In this document: in pieces, positions 33,699 to 43,565 of the stretch
Numbering within the stretch: the stretch's first letter is position 1
Layout: each line of letters starts with the position of its first letter
Made by a program: the position numbers and the translations under genes
Notes under the pieces: generated by a model
The model's input: the letters and a program-made list of their open reading frames with translations, nothing else
What the model was told of the DNA's origin: nothing
Database searches by the model: none
DNA from: Fluviicola sp.
GTDB taxonomy: Bacteria; Bacteroidota; Bacteroidia; Flavobacteriales_D; Crocinitomicaceae
Length of the DNA: 55,185 bases
Direction: 5' to 3'
Assembly (NCBI GenBank): GCA_031260455.1
Contig: JAIRJW010000002.1
Span: forward strand, 1-55,185

Positions 33699-35777
33699 AT
33701 GAAATTCAAACAGGCTCTCAGAAAACTTATGTGGAAGAATTACTTATTTATTACAGGAGTTACACTTATTTCCATCCATCCTTTACATGCACAGGAGGAA
33801 GATCCATCTTGCTTACCTCCGTCCAAAAAGACACAAAAATATATTGAAGCCGGAAAAAATGCGCCGGATGCTAAAACAGCTGCAGAGAACTTCAGCAAAG
33901 CCATGGAAGCCGAATCGGACAATGCGGCTGCTTATTTTGAATTCGGGATATATGCCTACAACGCCGGGGTGAAATACTACGAAACATCAGCAAATCCTTC
34001 CAGCGGAGACCGCAGTTTCCAACGGGCAGAAGAATTGTTAGAAAAAGCAGTGGAATTGTGTCCGGATTATCATTCGGATATGTATTACTACCTTGGAGTC
34101 ATTAATTATACGCAGGAACAAAAGGACATCGCGACAAAATGGTTTGAAAAATTTGTTGCATTCAAACATTCCGATAATTCGCGTTACGGAGCCACTTATA
34201 CCAAGCAATTAAGTGACGTGAAGGAGCTTCTTTCTACTCAGAAAGAGGAAAAGGACATGCTGAACAATCCGGTTCCCTTCAATCCGAAAAAGATTCCGAA
34301 TGTTTCCACCGCAAATGACGAATATTTCCCGATGATTTCCCCGGACAACCTGCTGATGTTCTACACACGCAAGCAGGATCTGAAAAACCTGGGAGATATG
34401 GTTTCCAACATGCAGGAGGTCTATACCTACTCCACACGTATAGATGAAGGACTTTCTTTCGATAGTGGAAAAGCCTTCCCGAAACCTTTCAACAACGGGA
34501 CTTTTCAAAGCTACGGAGCTGCAACCATGTCGGTGGACAACAAGGAAATGATTATTTGTGCCTGCAAAAAAACGGATGTGAAAGGCCAACCTTATATGAA
34601 CTGCGATCTGTATTCGACTACTTATCAAAAAACAGGGCCGAATCCGGCAGATTATCAATGGTCGGAACTGGTGAATATGGGGCCAAAAATCAACACTCCG
34701 GATGGCTGGGAAGGACAACCTTCTCTTTCAGCAGACGGAAACACGCTGTTCTACACAGCAAATCGCCCTACTACCAGAGACAATGACGTATTTATCGTAA
34801 AGCGAAATGCCGACGGAACCTGGGGAGCTGCAAGGCCTTTTGACGAAATCAACACAGCAGGAAAAGATAAAAGTCCGTTCCTGCACCAGGATAGTGAAAC
34901 GCTTTATTTCGTGTCCGATGTTTCGGATAGCCGCAAAGGAGTCGGGGGTTTAGACATTTTCTACATGCGCGGAGAAGCAAACGGAACCTGGAGCCAACCT
35001 AAAAACATCGGTTACCCGATCAACTCAAAAGAAGACGAGCTGGGAATTTTCGTTTCCACTGATGGAAAACTGGCTTATTTTTCTTCCAAGCAACAAGGAA
35101 ACTGGGACATTTATGGATTTGAATTGTATGAGGAAGCCCGTCCGAAAGCGGTAACAATCCTCAAAGGAGATTTGAAGGATCCGGAAGGAAAACCGATTGA
35201 AAACGCCACAATTGAGGTTTCTTATGAAAATTCCGAAAAAGTGGACCAGGTTCGCGTAAATGGAAACGACGGGAAATTTGCGGTCGTTGTCAAAACAGAT
35301 AAGCCTCAGGATGTGATGCTTTCCGTCAAGAAAGATGGGGCTGCCTTTGATTCAAAACTGATTACCAAAGAGGAAATCGCAAAGAAAGAAAGTCGTATCA
35401 ACAACAACCTGGAAGTAAAAGAACTGAAAGTGGGTGAAGCATATACGATCAATGATATTTTGTATGATTACAATTCCGACGTACTTTCAGGCAAATCGAA
35501 ATTCATTTTGCGCGAATTTGCACGCTTTTTGAAATCCAATCCAGCAATTAAAATCATGATTCAGGGACACACAGACAGCGATGGTGACGATGCGAAAAAC
35601 CTTGATCTTTCCGACCGACGCGCCAAAGGAGTAAAAAGTTACCTTGTGTCTTTGGGTATCGAAGAAGACAGGCTGGAATCAAAAGGTTACGGAGAATCCA
35701 AACCAAAAGTGGCAAACGATACAGCTGAAAACAAAGCAAAAAATCGTAGAACAGACTTTCTGATCCGGGGAATGTGA
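33699..35777 (+). CDS. OmpA family protein with TPR, PD40 propeller and carboxypeptidase-like domain (PorE-like)
   Basis: 692 residues. After a signal peptide (ending LHAQ near residue 31) come a helical TPR region (about 45-180), a beta-propeller built of PD40 repeats (about 205-485; PMISPDNLLMFYT, PSLSADGNTLFYTA, FVSTDGKLAYFSS), a carboxypeptidase-regulatory-like fold (about 493-565, LKGDLKDPEGKPIENATIEV), and a C-terminal OmpA domain (about 575-692, QGHTDSDGDDAKNLDLSDRRA) that binds peptidoglycan. This domain order is that of PorE, an anchoring part of the type IX secretion system, although other OmpA paralogues share it. Located in the periplasm or at the outer membrane. Single gene. Confidence 0.85.
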   Translation: MKFKQALRKLMWKNYLFITGVTLISIHPLHAQEEDPSCLPPSKKTQKYIEAGKNAPDAKTAAENFSKAMEAESDNAAAYFEFGIYAYNAGVKYYETSANPSSGDRSFQRAEELLEKAVELCPDYHSDMYYYLGVINYTQEQKDIATKWFEKFVAFKHSDNSRYGATYTKQLSDVKELLSTQKEEKDMLNNPVPFNPKKIPNVSTANDEYFPMISPDNLLMFYTRKQDLKNLGDMVSNMQEVYTYSTRIDEGLSFDSGKAFPKPFNNGTFQSYGAATMSVDNKEMIICACKKTDVKGQPYMNCDLYSTTYQKTGPNPADYQWSELVNMGPKINTPDGWEGQPSLSADGNTLFYTANRPTTRDNDVFIVKRNADGTWGAARPFDEINTAGKDKSPFLHQDSETLYFVSDVSDSRKGVGGLDIFYMRGEANGTWSQPKNIGYPINSKEDELGIFVSTDGKLAYFSSKQQGNWDIYGFELYEEARPKAVTILKGDLKDPEGKPIENATIEVSYENSEKVDQVRVNGNDGKFAVVVKTDKPQDVMLSVKKDGAAFDSKLITKEEIAKKESRINNNLEVKELKVGEAYTINDILYDYNSDVLSGKSKFILREFARFLKSNPAIKIMIQGHTDSDGDDAKNLDLSDRRAKGVKSYLVSLGIEEDRLESKGYGESKPKVANDTAENKAKNRRTDFLIRGM

Positions 35778-35832
35778 TTTGAATTGAGCATTAAGTAACT
35801 GTTAGGAAAACAAACTAACAACACCATTTTAA

Positions 35833-36315
35833 CTAATCCTGATTGTGATACGGAGGTAATTCCAGGTTTAATTTCGCAGCCCGGTCATGCAACACAATAC
35901 TCCCAGTTACAGCAACGTTCAGTGAAGAATTTCCAGGCAGTTTGATCACTTTTCTGCATTTCCGCAATACCGTTTCAGGCAAACCCTGATCTTCAGATCC
36001 TAACAGATAAATGGCCCGTTTGGGATGACCGAACTCATGCAGGAATTCAGCGTCATCCGTCAGTTCAACGGCAATCAGGTGGCAATCATACGGAATATTT
36101 TCACACAAATCTTCCAGTGTATCATAATGAAAATATGGAATACGCGCCCAGGTTCTCGTCACATCTGAAGCCTGTTTCTTATAACGCTTCCCAACTGTAA
36201 AAATGTAAGATGCACCTAAAATATAGGCAGATCTCCAAAGCGTACCGATGTTATGCCCGGTTTTCGCATTGAAAACACCAATCGCACAATAACCGTGGAT
36301 ATTTTTAGTCTTCAT
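35833..36315 (-). CDS. SpoU/TrmH family RNA methyltransferase
   Basis: 160 residues, a compact SPOUT fold without an added RNA-binding domain. It shows the three motifs of the family: NIGTLWRSA (with the Asn and Arg of motif 1), LLGSEDQGLP (motif 2) and SLNVAVTGSIVLHDR (motif 3, the knot). Predicted 2'-O-methylation of a tRNA or rRNA nucleotide with SAM. The target cannot be told from the sequence. Its start overlaps the aspartoacylase-like gene by 11 bases, so it belongs to the RimK operon as the last gene. Confidence 0.9.
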   Translation of the reverse strand: MKTKNIHGYCAIGVFNAKTGHNIGTLWRSAYILGASYIFTVGKRYKKQASDVTRTWARIPYFHYDTLEDLCENIPYDCHLIAVELTDDAEFLHEFGHPKRAIYLLGSEDQGLPETVLRKCRKVIKLPGNSSLNVAVTGSIVLHDRAAKLNLELPPYHNQD

Positions 36316-37291
36316 CCGGTAATATCAGCTGTTTTTCGTTTACCAATGCTGTTCCGACATGGAAAATAGCATCTCCTTTATTAACCAAAGGTGCTTCATT
36401 CGTACAGATGATAAAACCTTTCACACTGGATTTAATTTTTCGTTCCGTTGAACCGTAGGGATCACTCACATACCCCAGTAAACTGCCTTTTTCAACATAT
36501 TGTCCGTTTTGAACCGCTGCATGAAAAACACCCGAAAGCGGTGCTCTCATCCACCGGGAAGATTTGATGATTACCGGTTCCTTTTCAACCGGATCCAGCT
36601 TAAAATTCTTCATGTGGAAATGATTCAGAATGCGCTGAATACCCAGCAATCCTTCTTCAACGATCGTTTCATCAATAGAATTGGTTTTTCCTCCTTCAAA
36701 CAACAGAATCTTCTTCCCCATTTTGTTCAACGCTTCGCGTACCGATTTCGAGATATATCCGGAATGCACAATAAACGGCGGATTAAACACACGTGCCAGC
36801 TCCATACTAATCGGATCGGAAAGCAGGCAACGGATCTGAGCAATGTTAGAACGCTGTGCAGAACCGGTATGAAAATCGATTACGATATCCACATTCGGTG
36901 CGATCTGATCCATAAACTGATAAGCAAACTGGCTGGCCAATGAACCGTTTTTTGACCCCGGAAAACTGCGATTGAGGTCTCTTCCGTCCGGCAATTCCCG
37001 CTTTAAGTTAAGGTATCCGAAAATATTGAACACCGGAAGGCAAATAACTGTTCCGGCAATCGGCTTGTTCCACTTTTTACGGATCACCCTACGAATGATT
37101 TCCATTCCGTTGATTTCGTCTCCATGCATACCTGCCATCAGAAGCACAACCGGTCCGTCTTTCAGCGATCTTTCCACAAACACAGGAACCTGAACGGGTG
37201 TATGCGTATGCAACCTGGCTACATCCATGCTTAATTCCACACTTTCACCGGGCAGAATTTCTTTTCCAAGTATGTAGAATTTCCGCATCAT
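36305..37291 (-). CDS. Succinylglutamate desuccinylase/aspartoacylase family protein
   Basis: 328 residues. The zinc-carboxypeptidase-like site is visible as [11 protein letters not shown] (His and Glu ligands, near 54-64), [14 protein letters not shown] (Asp-x-Asn-Arg substrate block) and DFHTG (third His). The C-terminal 90 residues form a beta domain ([28 protein letters not shown]) like biotinyl folds. It hydrolyses an amide bond between an acyl group and an amino acid. Placed directly after rimK (ATGA overlap), it is a candidate for removing or trimming glutamate added by RimK, an inference from context. It overlaps the SpoU gene by 11 bases. Confidence 0.9.
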   Translation of the reverse strand: MMRKFYILGKEILPGESVELSMDVARLHTHTPVQVPVFVERSLKDGPVVLLMAGMHGDEINGMEIIRRVIRKKWNKPIAGTVICLPVFNIFGYLNLKRELPDGRDLNRSFPGSKNGSLASQFAYQFMDQIAPNVDIVIDFHTGSAQRSNIAQIRCLLSDPISMELARVFNPPFIVHSGYISKSVREALNKMGKKILLFEGGKTNSIDETIVEEGLLGIQRILNHFHMKNFKLDPVEKEPVIIKSSRWMRAPLSGVFHAAVQNGQYVEKGSLLGYVSDPYGSTERKIKSSVKGFIICTNEAPLVNKGDAIFHVGTALVNEKQLILPDED

Positions 37292-38166
37292 TTATTTACA
37301 TTCTTCTCTATAAAAGCAATAATTTTTCCGGCAATATCCACTCCTGTAGCGCGTTCAATGCCTTCCAGTCCGGGTGAGGAATTTACTTCCAGAACCAAAG
37401 GCCCGCGGGAAGACTGAAGTAAATCAACTCCTGCCACTCCCAAACCAACAGCTTCTGCTGCCTTGATTGCAATCCGCTTTTCTTCATCACTCAGTTCCAG
37501 GATGGTAGCCGTCCCTCCACGGTGCAGATTTGAACGAAACTCACCTTCTTTTCCCTGTCGTTTCATTGCACCAACCACTTCACCATCAACAACAAAAGCA
37601 CGGATATCCGCTCCTTTAGCTTCCTTAATGAATTCCTGAACGATCACGCGTGCTTTGAGTCCGTTGAAAGCCTCCAATACCGATTGAGCCGCATTCTGAT
37701 TTTCTGCCAGAACCACTCCCAGCCCCTGCGTTCCTTCCAGTAGCTTCAGTACAACAGGCGCACCTCCGGCAGATTCCACTACATGCCCCACATTTCGTGA
37801 ATAATTCGTAAATACCGTTTTCGGCAAACCGATTCCTTCCTTCGACAGTACCTGCAAACAACGCAGTTTATCCCTTGAATGGACAATTCCCCTGGAACTG
37901 TTCACTGAAAAGACATTCATCATCTCGAACTGGCGCACAACAGCCGTTCCGTAGAACGTTACCGACGCTCCAACTCTTGGAATCACGGCATCAAAACCTT
38001 CCAGGTACTCAGACCCGAAAAACAAAGAGGGACCTTTCTGTTCTATTTCAATATTACAACGCAAATGATCAATCACATGAGCTTCATGGCCGTGTTTTTC
38101 TGCTGCTTCAACCAACCGGCGGGTTGAATAGAGCTGTGGATTGCGTGATAAAATGGCAATTTTCAT
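37288..38166 (-). CDS. rimK: RimK family ATP-grasp ligase
   Basis: 292 residues from [17 protein letters not shown]. The frame begins at 38208, but this is the family N-terminus. ATP-grasp features are [18 protein letters not shown] (glycine-rich ATP loop), [29 protein letters not shown], and the metal-binding [10 protein letters not shown] and [13 protein letters not shown] at the C-terminus. RimK adds glutamate residues to the C-terminus of ribosomal protein S6 in other bacteria. In this operon it is preceded by an ATP-dependent zinc protease-like gene and followed by the aspartoacylase-like gene. Confidence 0.94.
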   Translation of the reverse strand: MKIAILSRNPQLYSTRRLVEAAEKHGHEAHVIDHLRCNIEIEQKGPSLFFGSEYLEGFDAVIPRVGASVTFYGTAVVRQFEMMNVFSVNSSRGIVHSRDKLRCLQVLSKEGIGLPKTVFTNYSRNVGHVVESAGGAPVVLKLLEGTQGLGVVLAENQNAAQSVLEAFNGLKARVIVQEFIKEAKGADIRAFVVDGEVVGAMKRQGKEGEFRSNLHRGGTATILELSDEEKRIAIKAAEAVGLGVAGVDLLQSSRGPLVLEVNSSPGLEGIERATGVDIAGKIIAFIEKNVNK

Positions 38167-38208
38167 TCTCAATTTATTGAAAGGCTCATCCCTTTCCTTC
38201 GGTATCAA

Positions 38209-38655
38209 TTAGTTATTTTCATATTTACAGGAGCAATTCGTCTTAGAAGTATCTATGAGGAAGCGTTTGTTAAGTAAGCGCCTACCTAAAAGAATGGGAT
38301 TTCGTAAGCCCGTCCGTTCCGTCAGCGAAAATACGGTTTCATACGTTTCACCAAACAAGCGGATCGTACCTTTAACAAAAAAACGTTCCTGGGCTATTCC
38401 ATTGGAGCTTTTAACGATCTTTATTCTGAAATCGTCAAAAATTACTTCTTTCCCTGTATAACCGGAAATTGACGGGTCCAGAAACACTACTCTGAGATGC
38501 GCCTTTTCACCGAATTCAATGATTTCAATCGATTCGCAATGCATGGAGCTGGAATAGGCACCAGAATCAATTTTAACCGGTACATGTTCCAATTTAAATC
38601 CAGGAAAAGAAACCACGTCTTTTCTTCCGATTATTTTCTTATTCACTGATTCCAT
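38209..38655 (-). CDS. Retropepsin-like ATP-dependent zinc protease family protein (RimB-like)
   Basis: 148 residues from MESVNKKIIGRKDVVSF. The open frame extends upstream to 38742, but those 29 residues are not conserved-looking. The signature KIDSGAYSSSMHC (about 28-40) is the Asp-Ser/Thr-Gly block of the putative aspartic-type protease domain, and LLGRRLLNKRFLIDT (about 125-139) is the usual C-terminal block. In Pseudomonas a protein of this family, RimB, acts with RimK on ribosomal protein S6. The 42-base gap to rimK supports a shared operon here. Confidence 0.85.
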   Translation of the reverse strand: MESVNKKIIGRKDVVSFPGFKLEHVPVKIDSGAYSSSMHCESIEIIEFGEKAHLRVVFLDPSISGYTGKEVIFDDFRIKIVKSSNGIAQERFFVKGTIRLFGETYETVFSLTERTGLRNPILLGRRLLNKRFLIDTSKTNCSCKYENN

Positions 38656-38946
38656 TTTTGCATTATCTTTAGTAAACGAAGTTACTATTTTGGATGGTTG
38701 AAAATAGAAAAATGTTTTGTCCTGAAACTTAAGATAAACCAAGAAACAGAAATTGCTAACAAACCTGTTTCAAATTATGAATTGATCTTTATTTATTTGT
38801 GATTCTATGGTTCCACAATTATTCGACTTAAGGAAACTGAGACCAAAAGAGCTTCAAATAAAAAAGTTAAGGAATTTTATCATAAATTGAAAAATTATTC
38901 CTAATATTGCACCCCAATTATGGGATAGTGAAAGAAAATTAGAGTC

Positions 38947-39303
38947 ATGGATTTTATCAGAGAGCTTCAAAAAGAACTAGTAGAATTAAAAGAATTCCCA
39001 GCTTTCGGTGCTGGAGATACAATTACCGTATCTTACAAAATTAAAGAAGGAAACAAAGAGCGTATTCAGCAATTCCAGGGTGTTGTTTTGCAACGTCGTG
39101 GTTCAGGTTCAACTGAAACGTTCACAGTTCGCAAAATGTCAGGAAACATAGGTGTTGAACGGATCTTCCCTATTTCTTCTCCTTTCATTGACTCAATTAC
39201 AGTGAACAAACGTGGAGCTGTTCGTCGTGCACGTATCTTCTACTTCCGCGGTCTTACAGGAAAAGCTGCGCGGATCAAAGAAAAAAGAAGCTTCTCTCAC
39301 TAA
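38947..39303 (+). CDS. rplS: 50S ribosomal protein L19
   Basis: 118 residues, the normal length. Family blocks [30 protein letters not shown] and [34 protein letters not shown] are all present. L19 sits at the interface of the ribosomal subunits. It is transcribed alone and followed by a strong terminator. In many bacteria rplS travels with trmD and rimM, which are absent here. Confidence 0.98.
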   Translation: MDFIRELQKELVELKEFPAFGAGDTITVSYKIKEGNKERIQQFQGVVLQRRGSGSTETFTVRKMSGNIGVERIFPISSPFIDSITVNKRGAVRRARIFYFRGLTGKAARIKEKRSFSH

Positions 39304-39328
39304 GTCAAAGATTAATCTTAATATATTG

Positions 39329-39357
39329 AACCCTGACATATATCGTCAGGGTTTTTT
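39329..39357 (+). terminator. Intrinsic terminator of rplS
   Basis: AACCCTGAC and GTCAGGGTT pair around a seven-base loop, followed by a T-run, 26 bases past the L19 stop. Confidence 0.9.
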
Positions 39358-39539
39358 GTGTTTTATGATATCAACTTTAGCTATTTCCCCCGACAAACAC
39401 ATTCTGTCAATGAAATGATCCTCAAAACATGCAATTGAATGCCTGATTTTTTCATTTTTTAAATGGATTAAAGCGGTTTGTGAATCAAAAAACTTCAAAC
39501 CACTTAAATTTTCAGACAAAAATAAATCTTTAAATCTCC

Positions 39540-40901
39540 ATGAAAACACTCATTGATAAACAACGTACATTTTTCAATACCAACCGGACAAAAGACCCAA
39601 ACTTCCGGATTGAGCAATTAAAACGTCTGAAAGTGCTTCTGCTCGCCAATCAGGAACGTTTGAACAAAGCTATTTACGCCGATTTTAAAAAATCTCCCTT
39701 TGAAACCTTCACCAATGAGTTCGGTTTGGTATTCCTGGGAATCGACGAAGCTTGTAAAAAACTGAAAAAATGGTCAAAACACAAACGGGTACGAACCAAC
39801 TGGATCAATTTTCCCGCAAAAAGTTACATCATTCCGGAACCTTTGGGTGTTTCGCTTGTGATCGGGGCGTGGAATTATCCGTACCAGTTGTCTTTTGCTC
39901 CTGTAATAGCCGCGATTGCAGCTGGAAATACCGTAATTCTGAAACCCAGTGAATTACCATCAAACACAAGCCGTTTAATAGCCGAACTGATCAATCAGCA
40001 CTTCGACGAAGCATTCTTTCATGTTGTTGAAGGTGGAATTCCTGAAACAACAGCCTTACTCGAACAGCATTTTGATAAAATTTTCTTCACCGGAAGCCCA
40101 AATGTGGGACGGGTTGTTTACCAGGCTGCAGCAAAGCACCTTACACCGGTAACACTTGAGCTGGGCGGAAAAAGTCCGGCGATTTTTACTGAAGATGCCG
40201 ACCTGAAAATGGGAATCAAACGCCTGGTCTGGGCTAAATTCCTGAATTCCGGTCAAACCTGCATCGCACCGGATTACCTGCTTATTCCCAGGTCTTTAAA
40301 AGATCAGTTCCTGGCAATGGCTAAAAAAGAAATCCTGCAAGCCCGGTACAGCGTAGAAAACGGAAATTATATCCAGATTATCAACGACCGGAACATACAA
40401 CGCCTGAAAGGCCTGATTGATCCGGAAAAAGTGTACTTCGGAGGGGACATCAACGAAGTGGAACGCATCATTGAACCCACCATTCTGTACCCTGTCACTT
40501 TCCAGGATACAGTCATGCAGGAAGAAATATTCGGTCCATTACTCCCTGTTCTCACCTATGATTCGCTGGATGAAGCTATCTCAGAGATAAAAAAGCGTGA
40601 AAAACCGCTTTCCTGCTATATTTTCACCAAAGATTCCAGCCTGAAAAACAAATTACTGACCGAACTTTCTTTTGGTGGCGGAGCCATCAATGAAGGCATC
40701 ATGCACATTTCAAACAGCAGGCTCCCTTTTGGCGGAGTGGGTCAAAGCGGAACAGGATCTTATCATGGAGAAGCCGGATTCAGGGCATTCTCACATTACA
40801 AAAGCGTTCTTGAAAAAGCAAACTGGCTCGAAACAAAACTCAAGTATTCGCCTTATTCAGAGAGAAAACTGAAATGGATTAAACGGTTAATGAGAATTTA
40901 A
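39540..40901 (+). CDS. Aldehyde dehydrogenase, class 3-like
   Basis: 453 residues, typical of the short class 3 ALDH family. Asn112 (GAWNYPY) stabilises the oxyanion, Glu207 (LELGGKSP) is the general base, and Cys241 (NSGQTCIAPDY) is the nucleophile. The cofactor motif FTGSPNVG is at 183-190. It oxidises medium- and long-chain aldehydes to acids with NAD(P). The C-terminal 40 residues are basic and partly hydrophobic (KLKYSPYSERKLKWIKRLMRI), which can give membrane association. It is transcribed alone. The start at 39540 fits the family. Confidence 0.95.
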   Translation: MKTLIDKQRTFFNTNRTKDPNFRIEQLKRLKVLLLANQERLNKAIYADFKKSPFETFTNEFGLVFLGIDEACKKLKKWSKHKRVRTNWINFPAKSYIIPEPLGVSLVIGAWNYPYQLSFAPVIAAIAAGNTVILKPSELPSNTSRLIAELINQHFDEAFFHVVEGGIPETTALLEQHFDKIFFTGSPNVGRVVYQAAAKHLTPVTLELGGKSPAIFTEDADLKMGIKRLVWAKFLNSGQTCIAPDYLLIPRSLKDQFLAMAKKEILQARYSVENGNYIQIINDRNIQRLKGLIDPEKVYFGGDINEVERIIEPTILYPVTFQDTVMQEEIFGPLLPVLTYDSLDEAISEIKKREKPLSCYIFTKDSSLKNKLLTELSFGGGAINEGIMHISNSRLPFGGVGQSGTGSYHGEAGFRAFSHYKSVLEKANWLETKLKYSPYSERKLKWIKRLMRI

Positions 40902-41203
40902 ATGGCTTATCCTGCATTTTCAGATTTCAATTTTACGTTTGCGGATATTTTACAAAAAATAAAATATGATATTGAATCCCGATCCCCATTTCAAACTGCT
41001 TATCGGCAATGAAAGCCGCAGCGGAATATCAGTGGTGTACTAGCAATTAAACTGCCTAAGCGAGAGACCAGATCGAAATCAAGAGCTATTGTACTAATCA
41101 AAGTTCCAGTGTTTACCAACTACAATACACAACCGGAGTTTTTCTGACTGAGCCCTGCCAGTCTCACATAAAAACACTACCGATTTCTATATCTTGCAAG
41201 AAA
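40902..41203. other. Convergent intergenic stretch, 302 bases
   Basis: Lies between the convergent aldehyde dehydrogenase and thioredoxin genes. It contains two short plus-strand frames (36 codons starting directly at 40902, and 25 codons starting near 40967) without recognisable family features. No repeat or terminator hairpin stands out. Confidence 0.5.
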
Positions 41204-42052
41204 TCATTTATCAAACTGCCCCTTCACATATTCCAGGTACTGATCTATAGAAGGTAAATCAGGAATATTGCATTTCTGAAGATACGGATACAATTCCACT
41301 GCCATTGATTTCATGATTTCAAAATCATTCGCTGTTTTTGCCTGCTGGTAAGTTGTTATGAAATAATCATTGATCTTGCTCATATATTGATCCTTATCTG
41401 CCTGATTTTTCTCATCATTGAGATATTGCACACTCAATGGAGATCTGTAGTCGTGTTCAGCCACTTTGAAAACCGTCAGCTCAACCGGATCGGCTAAGTT
41501 CAGTTTCGGAAATTTCTGATAGTATTCAGTTGCATACTTTTGCAGCGAATCGTGTTGATTATCGCTCAACACCTTAATGAAAGCTTTCAGATCCTCTTGT
41601 TTCTTTTTGGATTTCAGGTATTCCTTACGGGCAATAAAAACCGGATTTGCTTCCGGGCTGGCAATTTCCTGTCCTTTGAGAAGCAACTGTTTTGCCTGCA
41701 AAGCTCCAACCACTTTTCCGGCCAGGTTCCCGGATGCATCAAAATACAACAAGGTTGGATATGCAGTGATTCCGTATTTAGACATAACTTCCGGCCCGTC
41801 GTTCTTTTCACCATCGAGTTTTAAAGATACAAAACTGGCATTGTAAAAAGTGCTCACTTCCGGATCAATGAAAGCAGTTGCTGCCATTTGTTTGCATGGT
41901 CCGCACCAGGTTGCATACACATCCACAAACAACGGTTTTTTTGCTTGTTTTGCCTTTTCTATTGCTTCTTTCAGAGTTCCGTGCTCAAAAGTAATTTGTC
42001 CGAACGACCAGGTACTCAAAAGTGCTGTTAATGCAAGAGCTGTCAATTTCAT
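41204..42052 (-). CDS. Secreted thioredoxin-fold protein
   Basis: 282 residues with a signal peptide (ALTALLSTWSFGQ, cleavage after about residue 18). The thioredoxin domain (about 25-130) has the redox site WCGPC at 49-53 and the cis-Pro in TAYPTLLYF. The C-terminal 150 residues are helical and Lys-rich with TPR-like spacing. The periplasmic location and CGPC site suggest a disulfide reductase or oxidoreductase of unknown partner. It is transcribed alone. Confidence 0.9.
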   Translation of the reverse strand: MKLTALALTALLSTWSFGQITFEHGTLKEAIEKAKQAKKPLFVDVYATWCGPCKQMAATAFIDPEVSTFYNASFVSLKLDGEKNDGPEVMSKYGITAYPTLLYFDASGNLAGKVVGALQAKQLLLKGQEIASPEANPVFIARKEYLKSKKKQEDLKAFIKVLSDNQHDSLQKYATEYYQKFPKLNLADPVELTVFKVAEHDYRSPLSVQYLNDEKNQADKDQYMSKINDYFITTYQQAKTANDFEIMKSMAVELYPYLQKCNIPDLPSIDQYLEYVKGQFDK

Positions 42053-42123
42053 CTTCCAGATTTTTGTTGAAGTTAAGAAAATGACAAATATCAGGCCAAA
42101 TAAAGAAAAGAAAAGGGGAAATT

Positions 42124-42786
42124 TTATCCCAGCAAATGCAATTCCATGTCTACCAGGCGTGGTAAAAGCACTGCATCTTCAAGTACGGCATGAATAGCCA
42201 GATCTTTTTCAAAATGCTCCAGCTGTGTCATAAAGATCCGGAATGCAAACGATGTTTTCAATCCCTCAATATGCCTGGTGATTTTTCTTCTTACGTTGTT
42301 CAGATCTTCTTCCAGGTTGGAGTGGTTTTCGAAAAACTGTTTCAGGGTAAAGTTCCCGAAACGTTCCCTGTCGATCTCCTTCCCGCTTTTCTGAAGCTCC
42401 AGCAAGGATTGAATATAGGGAAACAGAAATACTTCTTCGTACTGAATGTGCGCAACCAGCTTTTTCTGATACGAAATAAAAAATCCGCAAAGCATCAGTA
42501 GTACATTGTCCGAATTGGCTTGTTTACTATACAGATTATAAATCGACTGTTCGATTTCGGGAAGCCTGGTGTTGAGATAAACTCCGTGAGATCTCTTCAG
42601 AGCATTCAGCAAATCCCGGATGGAAATGCTTTGCAGCAAATCTTCCGGAAATTCTGTGATTCCATCTTCAACCATGCTGATCAAAGTACGCAAAGAGTCA
42701 TCCGAAATGCTATAAGCAGGCTTGTTGTCCATACGTTCTTTTAACAAACGCCCGGACAATTCCATTTTATGTTCCTGCTCTTTCAT
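42124..42786 (-). CDS. Hemerythrin-like iron-binding protein (YtfE/RIC-like)
   Basis: 220 residues. The di-iron four-helix bundle is indicated by repeated His and Glu blocks: RSHGVYLNTRLPEIE (about 66-80), KLVAHIQYEEVFLFPYI (about 109-125), FFENHSNLEEDLNN, and DLAIHAVLEDAVLLPRL near the C-terminus. This order matches the RIC/YtfE family, which repairs iron-sulfur centres damaged by nitric oxide or oxygen, though the N-terminal Cys-containing ScdA domain is missing. A response regulator gene lies upstream on the same strand (155 bases). A weak FNR-like site (seven of ten) lies near 42851-42864. Confidence 0.8.
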   Translation of the reverse strand: MKEQEHKMELSGRLLKERMDNKPAYSISDDSLRTLISMVEDGITEFPEDLLQSISIRDLLNALKRSHGVYLNTRLPEIEQSIYNLYSKQANSDNVLLMLCGFFISYQKKLVAHIQYEEVFLFPYIQSLLELQKSGKEIDRERFGNFTLKQFFENHSNLEEDLNNVRRKITRHIEGLKTSFAFRIFMTQLEHFEKDLAIHAVLEDAVLLPRLVDMELHLLG

Positions 42787-42941
42787 ATTCTCACGGTTTT
42801 AAACAAAATTACGAAGATGAATCCAGCTTTCAATACCCTGAAAAGGGTAAAGTATCAAAATCAATTATGGCACTTAATATTTACGAATTACTTGCATCAA
42901 AGTATTAGAAATTGATTAATACCTGGAAATTCACAATTTTC

Positions 42942-43565
42942 TTACCGGTCCAATCCGTTTTTCACCGCCCATTTAAGCAGGGTATTTTTCTCTTTCGGCA
43001 ATCCGAGTTTTTCAATGATATTGGTTCGATGTCCCTCAATGGTTTTTTCAGACAGGAACAGCATTTCAGCGATTTGCCTGCTCGTCTTTTGTTGCGCAAT
43101 CAACTCAACAATCTTACGTTCCGAAAAAGTCAATTTATCCAATTCGCTGATTCCTGTTTTTCTCACGCTAATCAGGTCTTTCAGTAACGAATCACTCACA
43201 TACTGACTTCCCTTTTCGACTTCCTCCAGGCACTTCTTCAATTCATCCTGCACATGTTCCTTCAGAATGTAACCATAAACTCCGAATTCCCGGGCTTTGT
43301 TATAGAGCATCAATTCTTTATGCATAGTCAAAAGGATCACTTTCGTCTTCAATTTCAACTCTTTCACTTTTTTTATTACGTCCAGGCCATCCATTGCTGG
43401 CATACTGATATCCAGAATGGCCACATGAGGCAAGCGCAGCTGGATCATATTCAAAGCCGAAATGCCGTTGGTACATGTTCCTATGACACGATGGCCACAG
43501 GATTCCACAAAGGCTTGGGTTCCCTGCAGCATCAAAGGATGATCATCTGCGATAATTATATCCAT
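42942..43565 (-). CDS. LuxR/NarL-type response regulator
   Basis: 207 residues from MDIIIADDHPLM. The six codons before are optional. The receiver domain has the acidic pair Asp7/Asp8, phospho-acceptor Asp52 (ILDISMPAMDG), Thr near 85 (LLTMHKE) and Lys near 103 (YILKE). The output domain (about 142-207) is a LuxR helix-turn-helix: LTFSERKIVELIAQQKTSRQIAEMLFLSEKTIEGHRTNI. No histidine kinase gene is next to it. It probably regulates the hemerythrin gene 155 bases downstream or other stress genes (inference). Confidence 0.93.
   Translation of the reverse strand: MDIIIADDHPLMLQGTQAFVESCGHRVIGTCTNGISALNMIQLRLPHVAILDISMPAMDGLDVIKKVKELKLKTKVILLTMHKELMLYNKAREFGVYGYILKEHVQDELKKCLEEVEKGSQYVSDSLLKDLISVRKTGISELDKLTFSERKIVELIAQQKTSRQIAEMLFLSEKTIEGHRTNIIEKLGLPKEKNTLLKWAVKNGLDR

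Noticed and set aside
40902..41044. Two short peptides after the aldehyde dehydrogenase
   Set aside because: Composition is ordinary, no promoter or coupling evidence is present, and no family pattern is seen.
42834..42849. Small hairpin TACCCT-GAAA-AGGGTA between the response regulator and the hemerythrin gene
   Set aside because: Only a six-bp stem without a T-run; too weak to call as a terminator or operator.
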